Shown here: one piece after another, positions 36,109-48,566 of the stretch
Numbering within the stretch: position 1 is the stretch's first letter
Layout: each line of letters opens with the position of its first letter
Position numbers and translations under genes: made by a program
Assembly (NCBI RefSeq): GCF_963583255.1
Contig: NC_084803.1
Span: forward strand, 13,686,478 to 13,750,477
Origin: Pyrus communis
Taxonomy: Eukaryota > Streptophyta > Magnoliopsida > Rosales > Rosaceae
Direction of reading: 5' to 3'
DNA length: 64,000 bases
The notes under the pieces: model-generated
Seen by the model: only the letters and a program-made list of their open reading frames with translations
Databases searched by the model: none
What the model was told of the DNA's origin: nothing

Positions 36109-38594
36109 TCAAGGCCGGACTCTCTTGTTGCTGCATGACGGGCACTTGTAGTGCTTGATGTGCTCGGCTCTGGCAGGAGTGATCTTCACGCATTTTCCAT
36201 GGAACCACTTCTCACATATGTCGCAGCAAATCCAAAATTCATCAGCAGCATAGCTCCCCCCGCATGCACCACAGACAGTCTTGCCGTGCTCATCATCATC
36301 ATCTTCCTCATCCAGGCCCTCGTCCTCATTCTTTGGCATCACTTTTGCATGTTTGACAGATTCAGAGCCTCTCTGTCCTCAGATGGAGAATTGGCAGCAG
36401 AAACACGTAATTAATAACCAATGTAAGATAAACCCGTTACAAAACAGAGTGCGAGAGATCAAGAGACACGTAATCACTAATTAAATCTTGTTTCTAGTTG
36501 GTTAAATAGACATACAAGAGAAATTCATTTTACCCCTTTAGAGCTTGACTTAGGACTATGGATGCTATTATTTGAAACTGATGACTTCTCCTTTGACTGT
36601 CTCTTTGCGATGACTGCCATAACCTCGAAGATAGATGGCAGATCATTCATCATATTGAAGAGACGTTCCCTGCACCAAAATTTGCAATGAACCTAGTTAG
36701 GTTATGCACAATCTAAATCGGTGTTAAATCCTACCCCCACCCTCAAAATGAATCCGCGCCATCTCTAGGCATCCTAGTACACATCAACAATCAATTTGTG
36801 TATTGTTTGCATTTTCTACTGAGATAATACCCAACCAGCAAGTTCATTAATATTACCCTGCATGACAGGTACAACAAAGGCAAATATATACGATTCTTGA
36901 TTCAAAATTCAATTTAGTGCGTAGTTATTGTTTTACGATTTCATTGAAGTTCTAAATCCCCATTTCTATGAGTTCTAAATCCCACATGCTGAATTTGAAC
37001 CCTCTTCAGAACTTATAACAACTTTATTTCTTGAGATTTGACAACACTAACAATAGGCAAAAGATCAGCGACAACAAGAGCAACTTCAAAACAACCTTAT
37101 TTTTCATGCATAAAGAAATAAAAGCATCACACATACTCAAGAAGGGAGATCTGCGTACCTTTCAGTCTTGTCAAAACCGAATCTGGCACCAAAGTATAAG
37201 GCCACTGAAAGCAACCATGCATCACTGTGCACAGCTACCAGGGACAACCAGTCTCTTTCTTGCATTCCATCTCTGGCAAAGTTGATGCCCAAAGCAGGTT
37301 CCGGGAGCTCTGGAGGAACTTCGTCAGCAGGTAGATTAACTTCCCATTCTTCATTCGGGAATCCATACAAACAAAGATTCTCCTTGTCTGAAACATTGAC
37401 GAGTCAATTACCAATTACTTAAACATAATATAGAAACACCAAATTAGGAAATAATGCAATGCGAAAGCATAAGAGCAACTGCCAACGGAAATATTCAACA
37501 GGAATTATAATCTTAATTTACAGATGCTAAAATGTCCTTCAGCAAAAAGTTACTGATATAACATATAATTGAAAAATCCTCATCAGCCTGTTCACTAGAG
37601 ATAAATTATCACACAGTATCTCAACTACATTATCCAAACCCCACGACGATCTTCCAGTTCCGATGGCTAAACCCAGAAAAAAAATGTAGTGAAAGCTCTT
37701 TTTAGAAGTTATATCTTCACTACAGGCAGGATCCAATCAAATGCAACAAAGTGTAACTAGATCCAAGTTAAATGACCCCAGAAGGTAGGTTTTTGAAACG
37801 CGATTACGAAATTAGTACTCTCACTCAAATAAGGAAACCACAGAAATTCTATGACTTTCATCTCAACACAACCAAATCATAAGCATCATGTAAAAATGAT
37901 GGACGAAGAACGAAACAAAGAGTAAAGAGAACAAAGCTAACAGGGCAACCTAAGCGGGAGTTTGATACCAATTTATTGTCACATTCTTTAGTGTAAATAT
38001 ATCGTTCTAACAAAAACAAAAAGGAGGGCCAGAAATAAAAGGTTCAAGTTCTAAAACTAGAAAAATAAAGTTAGAAAGCAATAATTTTATAAAGTATTAA
38101 TTTAGAGTGAACAAATTTAATAAAATTGAAAGGCCACGGACACAAAGGGAAACAGTAATTAAACAAAAAATTTGACAAAACCAAAAAAAAAAAAAAAAAA
38201 AAAAAAAACAACAAACAGAGAGAGAGAGAGCCCTCTCACCAGGATCGCATTGCTGGTAAAAATCCTCAACATCTGCACAAAGTAAATAAATAAATTCAAG
38301 AAGAAATAAAGTTAGAAAAATGAGGAAAACATTTAGAATTTAGAATGTGAGGAAATTAGAACAGAGCCCTAACTAAACGCCAAAACGTCAAAATATTAAC
38401 TGACAAAAGTTAAAAATATTAACATAAAATAAAATAAAAAATAAAAAGTAAATTAAGAAAGAAGAGAGAGAGAGACCAGTGGTGAGAGCTTTGATCAAGG
38501 CAGCACGACGGCCCTTGAAGTCGGTGAAAACCTCCTCCACAGTGCGCGGGCTGTACGCTGCTGTTTCTCCTCCTCCTACTACTTCCATCACCAT
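36109..38594 (-). CDS. AL5: Alfin-like PHD-finger protein, about 259 aa
   Basis: Nuclear histone-code reader; the PHD finger of this family binds H3K4me3 and the proteins act in stress and developmental repression. Exons: 38594-38477, 38272-38240, 37387-37159, 36669-36534, 36372-36109; 780 nt, 260 codons with the stop. Seen: N-terminal Alfin (DUF3594) domain, residues about 10-140 ([57 protein letters not shown]), a Ser/Lys-rich linker, an acidic run ([11 protein letters not shown]) and a complete C4HC3 PHD finger (CGACGG...[13 protein letters not shown]...CPSC). The second ATG (38588) is an equally good start. The last intron's acceptor was chosen at 36373 because the alternative AG five bases upstream breaks the frame. 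The symbol AL5 is inferred from gene order next to WAV2; other AL members are possible. Confidence 0.9.
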
Positions 38595-39161
38595 GTCCGT
38601 ACACTCCCTTCTCTCTCACTCCCCCCTCACTCCTCAAAGCAAACTTGAGTTTAGAAAAAAAGCAGCAAGGAAGGACGACGGGTTATTTAATCATTTTATT
38701 TGTGGAGAAGCGACGGCGCGAGCAGAAAGACCCACCAAAACCCAAGTCGAACCTCCCAGCCGAGTTTTCGGATCAGCGAGGGTGATTGGACGACGGGTTA
38801 GTGGGCCCTGCGCTTACCTGTGGGGCAGTTAGATAAGATCTCGTAGGGGCTACTCACGTGTCGTTATTCAGACCGGAAGATCTTGAACCAGAGCTATGTT
38901 TGGGTACACGGTGGATACAAGGGGAGGAGCACCACCGGGACCGCCAGCTGGCACTGAGACTCAATGCGTTCATGAAGCAGGGCTTTGAATTTACAAATAT
39001 ACCCCTACTAAATAGAGAATGAGATCATGTGCAGGATAAATTTTCTATGTTTTTTTTTTGTTCTTTTACAAAATATTAAGACCAAGCGATTTGGGAAGGA
39101 ATAATCAAACATAGGACATAGGATGAGGAGTAAAAAAAAAAAGGAAAATTAATAAAAAAAA

Positions 39162-39271
39162 TGTTTGAAAACTTTGAGTTTTAACGATAAAAATAAAATA
39201 AAGAGTAAAGTAAATAGTACCATGATTGATTTTTTAATGTAAAAATATAGTTTTTCGTTAAAGTTTTCTAA
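39162..39271. mobile_element. Short AT-rich MITE, family 2 copy a
   Basis: GTTTTAACGATAAAAATAA at the left is partly mirrored by TATAGTTTTTCGTTAAAG at the right. A close copy lies at about 48449-48566 with the same internal AAAATAAAGAGTA...AATAGTAC. Ends are approximate. Confidence 0.45.
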
Positions 39272-39282
39272 AAAGAAAGAAT

Positions 39283-39350
39283 TGTTATTAACACTTCAAA
39301 AATCACATTTGTGAGGAATGTAGAATGAGATTTTTGAAATGCTAATAACA
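39283..39350. mobile_element. Short palindromic MITE, family 1 copy b
   Basis: TGTTATTAACACTTCAAAAATC and its mirror GATTTTTGAAATGCTAATAACA bound a 68-bp hairpin. Related to 16629-16737 in opposite orientation; a half copy occurs near 56367-56395. Confidence 0.55.
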
Positions 39351-40011
39351 AGATGACCCCAAATTTCATCAACACGGAGTTTAAAATTCATTTTGCTTTA
39401 TTTGTCTCGGCAACAACAGGGGAAAATTCCAGTTTCCGGCAATGAGCCTATTTAGAATCTTCGTTGATCACGTTACCGAGAGGCAAACATACGGTTCACA
39501 TAATCTCAATCGCATTGTAACCGGAAAAACAAAAAACTCAATCGCGTTGCTCGGTTGAGACTCGAAGTAAATCAATAAAAGGTAATTAAACAGTCGACTC
39601 CGAATGACTTGGATTTAAACCTAACAATTTTCAAAGCAACATTTGTCCCAACGCACCACAAAAGGGATACAATACAAACAGTCTGATGCACCAACTCAAC
39701 ATATATATTTTGCATATATAGCGACTTCTTATTTCATACAATGGGTCAGTAAGAACAGATTAGGCATCGAGCGTGTATGTCAGAAGTCATATAGTATATC
39801 CATGGCATTCACATTTTCTCCCAATTGTCTCCAAGTTTGTAAACCAACAAAAAATATTCAACAGGGAAGACCTGAATAGTTGCAGCGGTCTTTGCAGAAC
39901 GGCCCCTCAAAGAGAGCTTTCAATTGCTGCAGCTTCAGAAAACGGTTCAGATTGTGGTGAGTGTCGTGAGGAGCCAATCAGATTGCTTGAACAAGTCTAA
40001 CATCCATCCAA

Positions 40012-40833
40012 TCACTTTGCCCCCACATCTGAGAGTGGAGAAAGAGAAAGTAAATCATTTTGCACAAAAAGAATGCTCGAACAAGTAAACCATTTTGCCC
40101 CGACATCTAGGACAACTGATTTTACCAAAAGCAAAGCTAAAAGATTGACAAATATAAATCATGTAATTTGAAAAACAGTATAAGGAACTTACATCCCAAG
40201 TTAATACAACATCAATTTTCACCCCCGCCCCAGTGGTAATTGACGGTAGTCAAATAATTAAGTATTTTAGAACTCAACCCGGCGGTAGTGCCAGCATCCA
40301 TTCCCAAGTTAATCCTTAAATTACACAGTTCAGTATGTGCAAAATGATCCAACATGAATTTTCCCTCTCTGTTCATAATTCTTATACATTCATTATCTTA
40401 TGGAGTGTTATTTTCCTTCTTTCAACTTTTGTGTGTGCTCTGTGTAAAGATTTTGGAAGACTTCAGTAACCAAAACTTACCGCTATCAGTGTGAGACGAT
40501 TCATCATCGTTTTTTGCTGGAACATGTTGTTGAAGAAACGCCTGGACCGTTCTCCAATAATTATCACCACCAGTGAGCCAAGTATCCATATGCATGCCAG
40601 TGGGAAATTCCACAAAAACACACCGCTTATTATAGGCAGCTGCTTTGGCATACAGCATTTGCATATGGGATGGAGGAATCATCTCATCTTGCAAGCCGGA
40701 GAGAAAGAGGATTGGCTGCTTAACCTGCATTTAGATGGTCACATGTGAGGGGCAGAACATTAAGGTAATGGCAGCAGAAAGGTGTCTCATCACACTTTGT
40801 TGATTTTGAGGCGACTGCTATTTAGAAAGGATG

Positions 40834-40865
<32 letters not shown>

Positions 40866-42781
40866 TCTTTAAGAATCATGTTTAATGTTACTAACGTTTG
40901 CTGAAATGTAATACTGGTGCCAATTTTTACACTCGGTAGCTCACTTATAAAGCACAATATGGTTTTGGTGAAAAAATGACCTAAAATACGGTTATTTCAA
41001 CCAGATATCCTGGATAGAATCAAACATGGACTGGTACAATCAGAACACTGGAATACATAGAAAATTGAAAAAGACAGACGATAAAAGTCTACCATATTGT
41101 TTCTGTTTTTCATGTCTAATTGCAGAGTGAAACAATAAATTCTACCACCAAGAAAGCTCACCTCACCAATGACATCAATTGTACTCCAAGGAGACCGTAC
41201 GAGAAAATTAAGTGCTTTAGGACCTTTTGAACCGCTGCCTCCAATAAACCACTTCAAGAAAGGGAGTAAAACTCCAGCCATGTCCAAAATAGATGTGAAG
41301 GTGTTTTCCACTATCAGTGCAGCAACCTGCAAGGCATAAACAGAGAGAAATTATTTCAGCCTACCGACCCAAAAAAAACATTTACGATTTAAGTACCGTA
41401 ATGGTGGTGAAATTTCCAATACTCAAAGGACGCGAAAAACATTAAGTTGCAACAGATTTAACAGAGTGATACCTTATCAGGGTTGTTTTTAGTAACCACA
41501 GTTCCAACAGCACCACCAAGTGACCTTCCAAAGACAACTATTCTAGATGTGTCAATGTCAGTCCTCTGAGAAAGATGATCCAATGCAACCTAACAGACAA
41601 AAAGAAAGAAAGAAAATCATACAAACAGCGCTAAAATATAAATACAGTAAGAATCATAATTCAACTTTAAATGAAAAGCATACTTGAGCATCTTTTATGA
41701 TCCCATGCTGAGAAGGATATCCTTCACTTGCTCCATAACTGTTTATATCAATGAAGATTAGCATCATAGTATGCATACACCAACACAAATTTTCTTTCCA
41801 ACCATCATATATTGCTCCCAATTAAGCTGTTGATACAATAACAAAGCAACAAGACAGAAACACAGTAGGCACATACCCTCGATATGAAAGCATGAACACG
41901 TTACATTGCAATTTCTGTAACATTATCCGGACCATTTCGAGGCGATGAGCAATGTCTACAGGTCAGTGGTCAAGGCCAATAAAGCATATAGAACCCTCAA
42001 TTCCCCACTAAGTTCATGAAATTACATGTAAACCAGAATGAAAAATCATGAAAACAACGCACAATGTCATTGTTTCCAAATTACAGTAACAAAGACTGAC
42101 TATTCTGAGAAAAAGGATACTTCCAGCATTTTCTTGGAAAAACAAGAGGGTTGGACCTGAAAAGCAAGCAAAATAAGAATCTTAGAATCAAATATTGTTC
42201 CTTGTGTGCTACGAACATACCGAAAAATTCGTAAGCAGTCCAAAAGAACAGCTTAATTTTTAAGTAAAGACCTAATTACTTAGAGACAGAGACGAATTTT
42301 TAAAAATGAATAGGGATTACTGTGGAATGCATGCATTTCTAGTAAGCTCTAGTCTAAATTAACAAAAACAAACACAATTAGCTAGCAGCTTTGGGTAATT
42401 CACTAAGCCCCATAACCGAAAAAAACCCTAATTGTCTCATCAAAACCAAAACCCAATTCCAATTCAGCAGAATTCACAGCTCATCCAAATCAAACAAAAC
42501 ATGAAATTAAAAAACGAATCGGGCAAAGAGAACCGGATCGGACCTCGGCAGTGGGGGAAGAGCTTGATGAACCAAGCGTGGAGGCGAACGCCGTCGGAGG
42601 ACTGGAGCCAGACGTCCTCGTAAGTGAGGCGTAGGCGGGCGGGGGTAATCGGGTAGGACTTGGTGAGACCCGGCAGGACGGGGACGTAGACAAGCCGCTC
42701 CTGGAGGGCGACAAGCAATGCCATGCCGGCCACCACCAGGCCGCCCAACCCGTACAGCAGCGCGTTCACGTACGACACCAT
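40012..42781 (-). CDS. WAV2: WAV2/Bem46-type alpha/beta hydrolase, about 316 aa
   Basis: WAV2 (WAVY GROWTH 2) negatively regulates root waving and bending; its biochemical substrate is not known to me. Exons: 42781-42544, 42156-42121, 41955-41877, 41738-41684, 41589-41473, 41326-41162, 40724-40481 and a tiny last exon 40028-40012; 951 nt, 317 codons. Seen: N-terminal membrane anchor at about residues 5-28 (LLYGLGGLVVAGMALLVAL), hydrolase core with QENAGNIAHR, the nucleophile elbow GRSLGG with Ser about 159, SGLQDEMIPP and the HMDTW histidine near the C-terminus. An upstream in-frame ATG (42838) would add 19 residues, but the family starts MVSYVNA, so 42781 is preferred. The last exon (DVGAK then stop) is the weakest part; a duplicated alternative lies about 85 bases upstream in the transcript. 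Confidence 0.9.
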
Positions 42782-44089
42782 GGCTGGGTGGGTGCGTGAG
42801 GAGCTTTTTGCTGGGTTTGGGTTTTCGGCTTGTTCCAATCTCCAGCTCCCTTTTTAACTATCTGGAAAGTGCAAAGTGGAAATTTGGGGGTTGAAAGTTC
42901 TGGATTTTTTATTTTTTTTTTTAATACATCACTTTCACATTAGAGAGGCGGAAAGTTCGGTTAAGCTACATAATGAACAATTTGATATTGAATTCGTCAT
43001 CCACAATATTTCAACCTAAGAGAACTACGAGTAGCAGTCGAAAATTCTGATTTTTATTTTATTTTTAAATGAAGGAAATGAACAACGGGATTTGTTTTGG
43101 TCAATTTTATTAAGGTGAGGGTGGGGCCATGTAAATTGGTTTTGCAACTTCGTAGTTCGTATGATGAGATTTCCTATGGACTTCAAAGTCTCATTCTCAA
43201 ACACTAATTTAAGGATTTTTTAACCGTCATCTTTTTTTATTAAGAATGAAAATATAGATATGACGATTAAAAAAATTTAATAGAAAGCATCATAAAACTG
43301 ATACGGGTCAAGCCGAGTTAGTTAGAGCAACCAGTAGAGTGTTCTTTCTCTATTAAAACAAAAGGTCATAAATCAAAGTATTTTAGAATATCATGTTGCT
43401 TCCAACAAAAAAAATATTATTTTTTCAAATTATGTAGGAAAAATTTGTTTGATACCGAATGCCATCATGATACATTGGCGTTATTTTGTCAAGGAGAATA
43501 CTTGGCTCCATATATGTAAAGGAAAATACTTAATTCTTAATGTTAAAAAGAGAACAATTCGGAACCATTCACTCTTGTGGACAAATTAAAATTTAACATG
43601 TGTGATGTAATGAGTTAGTTTCCATATGTGCCGGCTTGCAAGTTGCAGGTAAAGAGAATTGGGTGCGAGATGCAGGCAATGAGTTGTTATAAGAACGCTT
43701 CAGCATCACGTTATCAACTTTTAACCCAGAAAACATCATCATCCAAACTTTTTGAACTCAAAAAAATAAATAAACAAATAAAACAAACTTTATATCAAAC
43801 CAGCTGCAAGCATAAACCCAATATTATGCAAGGAATTTGCCACACGAATGCAAGGTCGTACATATCGGAATCGAATCAAACCAAACTGTTCCTGTGCGAC
43901 ATTCGCAACGTAGCTTTTAGCCGGTTTGAATCAAGGTTAACAACACAGAACTAGAACAAGAGAGAATACATATGAAACCTACGAGATTACAGCATCTCTA
44001 AATGCCACCATTTCATTAGAAGCACGAAAGGTGGTTGATCTTCGGTTTCCCAATCACCAGTTGTCTGAAAGATGGTAGCAGAGTGAGAA
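42782..44089. other. Spacer between WAV2 and NF-YA
   Basis: The left end is the WAV2 leader/promoter side; the right end holds the NF-YA 3' UTR. The middle is AT-rich, with a short hairpin near 43214-43285 (AACCGTCATCTTT mirrored by ATATGACGATT). No coding region is supported. Confidence 0.5.
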
Positions 44090-44110
44090 AAGCCAAGGAT
44101 GATTTGCCCA
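44090..44110 (-). promoter_or_regulatory. miR169-type target site in the NF-YA 3' UTR
   Basis: The plus strand reads AGCCAAGGATGATTTGCC, matching the plant miR169 sequence over AGCCAAGGATGA and TTGCC with one mismatch between. The mRNA (minus strand) is therefore complementary to miR169. It lies 38 nt past the stop codon, where conserved miR169 sites of plant NF-YA mRNAs are found. Confidence 0.8.
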
Positions 44111-44148
44111 ACCCCTGAGAACAAGATGGTCTTGTTTGTGCTGACCTC

Positions 44149-45862
44149 TCACCGGACAACAGAAGCAGAGTGCTGGTTTCCAGCACGCATAAACCCGCCA
44201 TGGAACTCCATTGCTCCACTCATGTGGGGAGGGATGCCTGAGAACCTGCGATCTGCCTGCCGAAAGTTGTCATTTGTGTTGGAAACACTTGTCATGTCTG
44301 AGTGGATTGCAACACTACGGAGGAATTCACTGCTTTCCGAGTGATGACTTTCTGTGTCCCCTGTATCTTTCTGATGTACGCTGATGGAGTCAGAAACGTG
44401 GTGGGTGCTACTGGAGGCGCTCTGGTTTGATTGCCGCTTTGTGCTGAGAAATCGTCCACCAGAGCCCCTTACCCTATTCAGGGCATGAAGATGGCGAGAC
44501 TCGTGGAGATAAGGCTGCATTGATTTAAAAGTGTCAAGAAACATGGGTTAAGGCATGGTTTGGATCGATGAGGTATCATTTGTTACACAACAAAGCAGGA
44601 TGAGTAACATGAGATTCTGGTCTCCAAACTATGAACACAAACTTCCATATAGAACCAAATGCAGTAAAGGAATCAAATTGAACTATGACTTGGTAAGCGT
44701 ACATACCTTTCGAGATTTGAGAAGTTTGTTTTGAGCCTCCAACTTTGCACGGGACTGTCTCCTTCTGAGGATTCCACGGTACTGTTTTGCATTGACATAG
44801 ATGGGTCCATCTTGTGCCAGATCAGGAGGCAACGGAACTCGTGTAGGTACGATCCCAAGCATATGGGACTGCATTAAGTTAATTTCCAATTATACGCTCA
44901 TAAAAGGTGGTGACAATCACAACAAACAAGAAAAACTAATAAATATAATATGGATGATGGAGCTCAGACCAACATAAATTGGATATAAAACTTGTTTGTC
45001 CAATCAGATGAAAAAATGTAGAATATAGATTCATCTTAAACAGTTAAAAAAACAATTAGCCGCATTTCCGTAGAAGCAATATGGGGAAAGAATCTAATCA
45101 AACACCAATGGAAACAAAACTTACCATAGCCTGTGATCCATATGCAGTCGCGAACCCACTGAAGTAAGGGCCAACATAAGGATATGGTATGCAGCCCTGG
45201 AAGAAAGGAGATGTTCAAATTAGGAACCATCTAACGGTTAAATTCTGGGTATAACAGCTCCACCTACCACTACATTGCTGTAACCAACTTGAGAAGGGTT
45301 CAACATTAAATCTTGATTACTCGGCAAGAAAACTGGCTTCAGTTTCCCATCAGCACCCTTACCATATGTTTCATCTTCGCCTGTGTTCAAGGACAAGAAA
45401 CAGAAGAGAAGAGAACTAAGTCCACGAAAACAAGGGGAACAAAAAATGCTTTAATGGTAAGCATATGAGCTAAGTACATAAGGGAACTATGTCTTCAGAA
45501 ATTTCACTTCTTAAAACAAACTTTTTATATCAAAAATTTGTTTTTTTTTTTTTTTTTAATTTCATTACAACAGTGTACTTCAGAAATTTGATACCAAAAG
45601 AATGTGTGCAAGATATTACGATAGATCATAAACCACGAGTTTATATACCAGATTCTGATGAATTGCACTGACCTTGAGAGTGACCAATTGATTGGGTTGT
45701 GGATGATGATCCCTGGTCTGTTTGTAGTTGAAGTCCTAAATGCTTTGCGTCATGATGACCTTGTGGCGGAAATACCACTTTGAAGCTCACATCCTTGGAT
45801 AAAGACTCTGAAATTTGTCGTTCACTTGGATTCCACGACATGGAATTAGTATAAAGGGGCAT
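44149..45862 (-). CDS. NF-YA: Nuclear transcription factor Y subunit A (HAP2), about 300 aa
   Basis: CCAAT-binding subunit that joins an NF-YB/NF-YC dimer in the nucleus. Coding exons: 45862-45673, 45380-45268, 45196-45125, 44868-44707, 44514-44149; 903 nt, 301 codons with the stop. Seen: NF-YB/YC-interaction helix [18 protein letters not shown] (about residues 146-163) and, after SRK, the DNA-binding block [20 protein letters not shown]. The N-terminal half has Ser/Gln-rich activation-type sequence ([13 protein letters not shown]). The start was placed at the first ATG after a CCGTCCAG acceptor at 45866; an open frame continues upstream, so the 5' end is less sure. A non-coding leader exon (46755-46687) and a CT/GA-repeat first exon around 46940-47100 are likely. 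Regulation by miR169 is indicated by the 3' UTR site. I cannot settle which NF-YA paralogue it is. Confidence 0.88.
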
Positions 45863-46686
45863 TGCCTGGACGGAAGTTTGATTGAAAATGTTCTTGTTCG
45901 GTATAGATGATTCTATCGTCGTGTCCCAAATTTTATGCAAAATCAAAAAGATCCTTAATAAGGACATAAGTACTACCTTGTATTAAGGACACTTACAAAT
46001 TATCTACTCAGACTAAATACACATACAATGGCTAAGTATGAAAGCATTCGATCGCCTTGTGCATTATAGCACGCGAGGAATTACACCCATGAACATGAAT
46101 GAATATCACAAACAAACCAACATAAGAAAACTCACCGATAAATTGGAACTATCCAACAGATTATTCTATCTTAATCACTTATCCAACAAAAGCCGCAGCA
46201 TCTCTCCTACTTCGAATCAGATTTATATCAGCAAACGAAGCATTTATAGCTAATAAGTTGGTAGTCCTGTTTCTACCTTCTAAATGTATCAGACTCCGGA
46301 TGCTAAGAACACCAAGAAGTGGGTTTTCCAAGTTTATACAGATTGCATTTAATATCTCAATTACCATGTAAGTAAAAACACAAGGTTTGGAAAACCTGAT
46401 GGAAAATGTCAGTAAATATTACAGAGAAGTTTACATGCAGTACCAGCATGCAACAAATTAGACCAATAAAAACAGATAAATGAAAAGACTTGAGATTTCC
46501 AGACCAACTCCAATCATACCCAAAAATAAAAAATTACAAAATATATTACTCTCCCTATTACTCATTCAATCCCACCAGAACAAAGCATTGTCCAGAAAAC
46601 CCAATAATAAAAGAGGAAATAAGTAAAATTTAAATAAAAACAAATAAAATGCAGAAAAATGTACAAAAATAGAAATAAAAACATAC

Positions 46687-46755
46687 CCAAAACAGGTATG
46701 AAACCAGAAACTGATGAAGGAGACAACTTTACTACTTTCCCATCTTCAGAAACAC
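46687..46755 (-). other. Probable NF-YA leader exon with a 3-codon uORF
   Basis: Bounded by a GTTTTCAG acceptor and a GTATGT donor on the minus strand. It contains ATGGGAAAGTAG, a minimal upstream reading frame. Assignment to the NF-YA transcript is inference from position and splice motifs. Confidence 0.4.
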
Positions 46756-46946
46756 CTGAAAACAGAACCAAATGATCTCAAAATCTACATGCAATCAGTA
46801 AAAAGCAAACAGAAAGCAACCCACTTGGATTCTACACCCATAATTAAATAAATAAAAATCATCATAAAATAAATTAGCAGAAAAATAAAACCCGTAAATG
46901 GAAAAAGAAAATAGAAAGGCAAGAGAGAAAATGAAGCAATAGGAGT

Positions 46947-46952
<6 letters not shown>

Positions 46953-47003
<51 letters not shown>
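46953..47003. repeat. (AG)n microsatellite, about 25 units
   Basis: Uninterrupted AG dinucleotides in the presumed NF-YA leader (CT on the transcript strand). Such CT tracts are common in plant 5' leaders and the length is probably variable between cultivars. Confidence 0.9.
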
Positions 47004-47006
<3 letters not shown>

Positions 47007-48040
47007 TTGGGGTCTGGTAAGGGATGAATGAGCAAAGAATATAAGTGTTGGGAAGACCTTGGACATGTCTCCTCTCCTCCAACTGTCTAAATAAAACACT
47101 CTCTCTCCCTCCCCTCCCCTCCTCTCCTCTTCTTCCTCCTCAAAGACTCACTCTCTCCCTCCTCACTCTATATTTTCCTTCCTTCTTCTCGGGCTTTGCT
47201 GCTGTGACAACACAACACACACAAAAACGTGATCCTAAATTCCTGATTAAAAGCACTTGCCACCCATTTCTCTCTCTCGCTCTCTCTCTCGCTCTCTCTC
47301 AACCTTTCTTGTATTTTTGAAGCTTTCGTCCTTTTCGTCTTCTCCATTGGTGGTGGGCCCATTCGCACCCTCAACGTTTGGCTGCATACACTTTCCCTAT
47401 CACAGCCGCCCTTCACTGTTTTTCCTCACTTGTTTTCCACGAGAAGATTTTTTATTTTGACAGGGATATGAACTGTACATCGTTTGTTTTTAAATAAGTT
47501 GTGAGAAATTGTATTTTTTCAAGTTATTAATTTTTTAGTATACGTATTTCATCATTAGTATAATAACATGTAATGTATTATTCCGTGTTCCAGTCACATT
47601 AAAAAATATCTCGTTTCCCACGCCCACATTTTCCCACACGCCATCACAAATGTGCCCGTGTTATTTTATGTTACATTTCTATCCATTAGCATAGCCAGTA
47701 TTTTCAAATAATGAAGTTATAATATCAACTAAAAAGGTTTATTGGGCTATTTTATCGAGCACCTGGTAAACACCTTCTAATTCTTGTCAACATATGTTGA
47801 AAGTTTATGTCGACATTTGTTGAGGCTTATTGAGAGTGAATGCAGGATATTGGATAGTAATGTTGAAAACTGCCAAGGCTTTTCAACAAAAATGACGAGA
47901 AGAAAAAAAAGAGACAAATATGATAGAAGAAAATAAAATAAGTAAGAAGAGGAAGTTGTAATTTAATTTGTCTTAAATGTTTTTAGAAATCAAACACAAT
48001 ATACAAACAAATATATAGGATTTTTGAAGCTGTTGGGATT

Positions 48041-48255
48041 AAGTACTGGTTTGGTACTAAGGTATTTTTATAAAAAGTAGGTATAAAAAAAACTGAGCTA
48101 AAAAAAGTGTTTGGTAAACACTTAAAAACAGCTTATTTTCACCGTTTTAAGTGAAAAAAAGATGAAAACATGAAGCAGCAAAAATGAGCTTATTTTCACA
48201 GCACAGCAGAAACAGTTTTTTTTTCAAAGCTTAGCAATACCAAACCAGCCCTAAG
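48041..48255. mobile_element. MITE with CTGGTTTGGTA ends, copy a
   Basis: The left end ACTGGTTTGGTAC is mirrored by ATACCAAACCAG at the right. The interior carries AAAACAGCTTATTTTCAC and ATGAAGCAGCAAAAATGAGC. An inverted copy of the whole element lies at 50776-50990. End type suggests hAT-like; no target duplication was confirmed. Confidence 0.6.
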
Positions 48256-48448
48256 GACAACCAAGATCTTATGCTAACTCTGCCGCCGCTTCTATCTGAC
48301 TGGAAAATGTTTCTCGCGCACCGCCGCAGCAGAGTTAGCTTCCCTGGTGAAGATTCTACAGAAGAAATTATATCTCGTTTGTTTTTCAAATTTGAAAAAT
48401 ATAAAAATATTTAAAGTATGCTTATATAATAAATAATAAAGAAAACTA

Positions 48449-48566
48449 ATGAAAATAGTTTAAAAGTTTTTAATTTTTAGTTTTAACGATAATGACAAAA
48501 TAAAGAGTACAATAAATAGTACAATAATTAACTTTTTAATATAAAAATATAATTTTTCATTAAAAT
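48449..48566. mobile_element. Short AT-rich MITE, family 2 copy b
   Basis: Shares AGTTTTAACGATAATGACA-type left end, AAAATAAAGAGTA and ATATAATTTTTCATTAAAA right end with the copy at 39162-39271. Ends are approximate. Confidence 0.45.

Larger units (their letters stand above)
38595..40011. other. Spacer between Alfin-like gene and WAV2
   Basis: The left 200-300 bases are the Alfin-like promoter side. Two small MITE-like inverted repeats (39162-39271, 39283-39350) are listed separately. From about 39640 the sequence may belong to the WAV2 3' UTR. No gene is supported. Confidence 0.55.

Noticed and set aside
46785..47320. Ser/Leu-rich frames around the AG repeat
   Set aside because: Translations of the microsatellite and CT-rich leader, not proteins.
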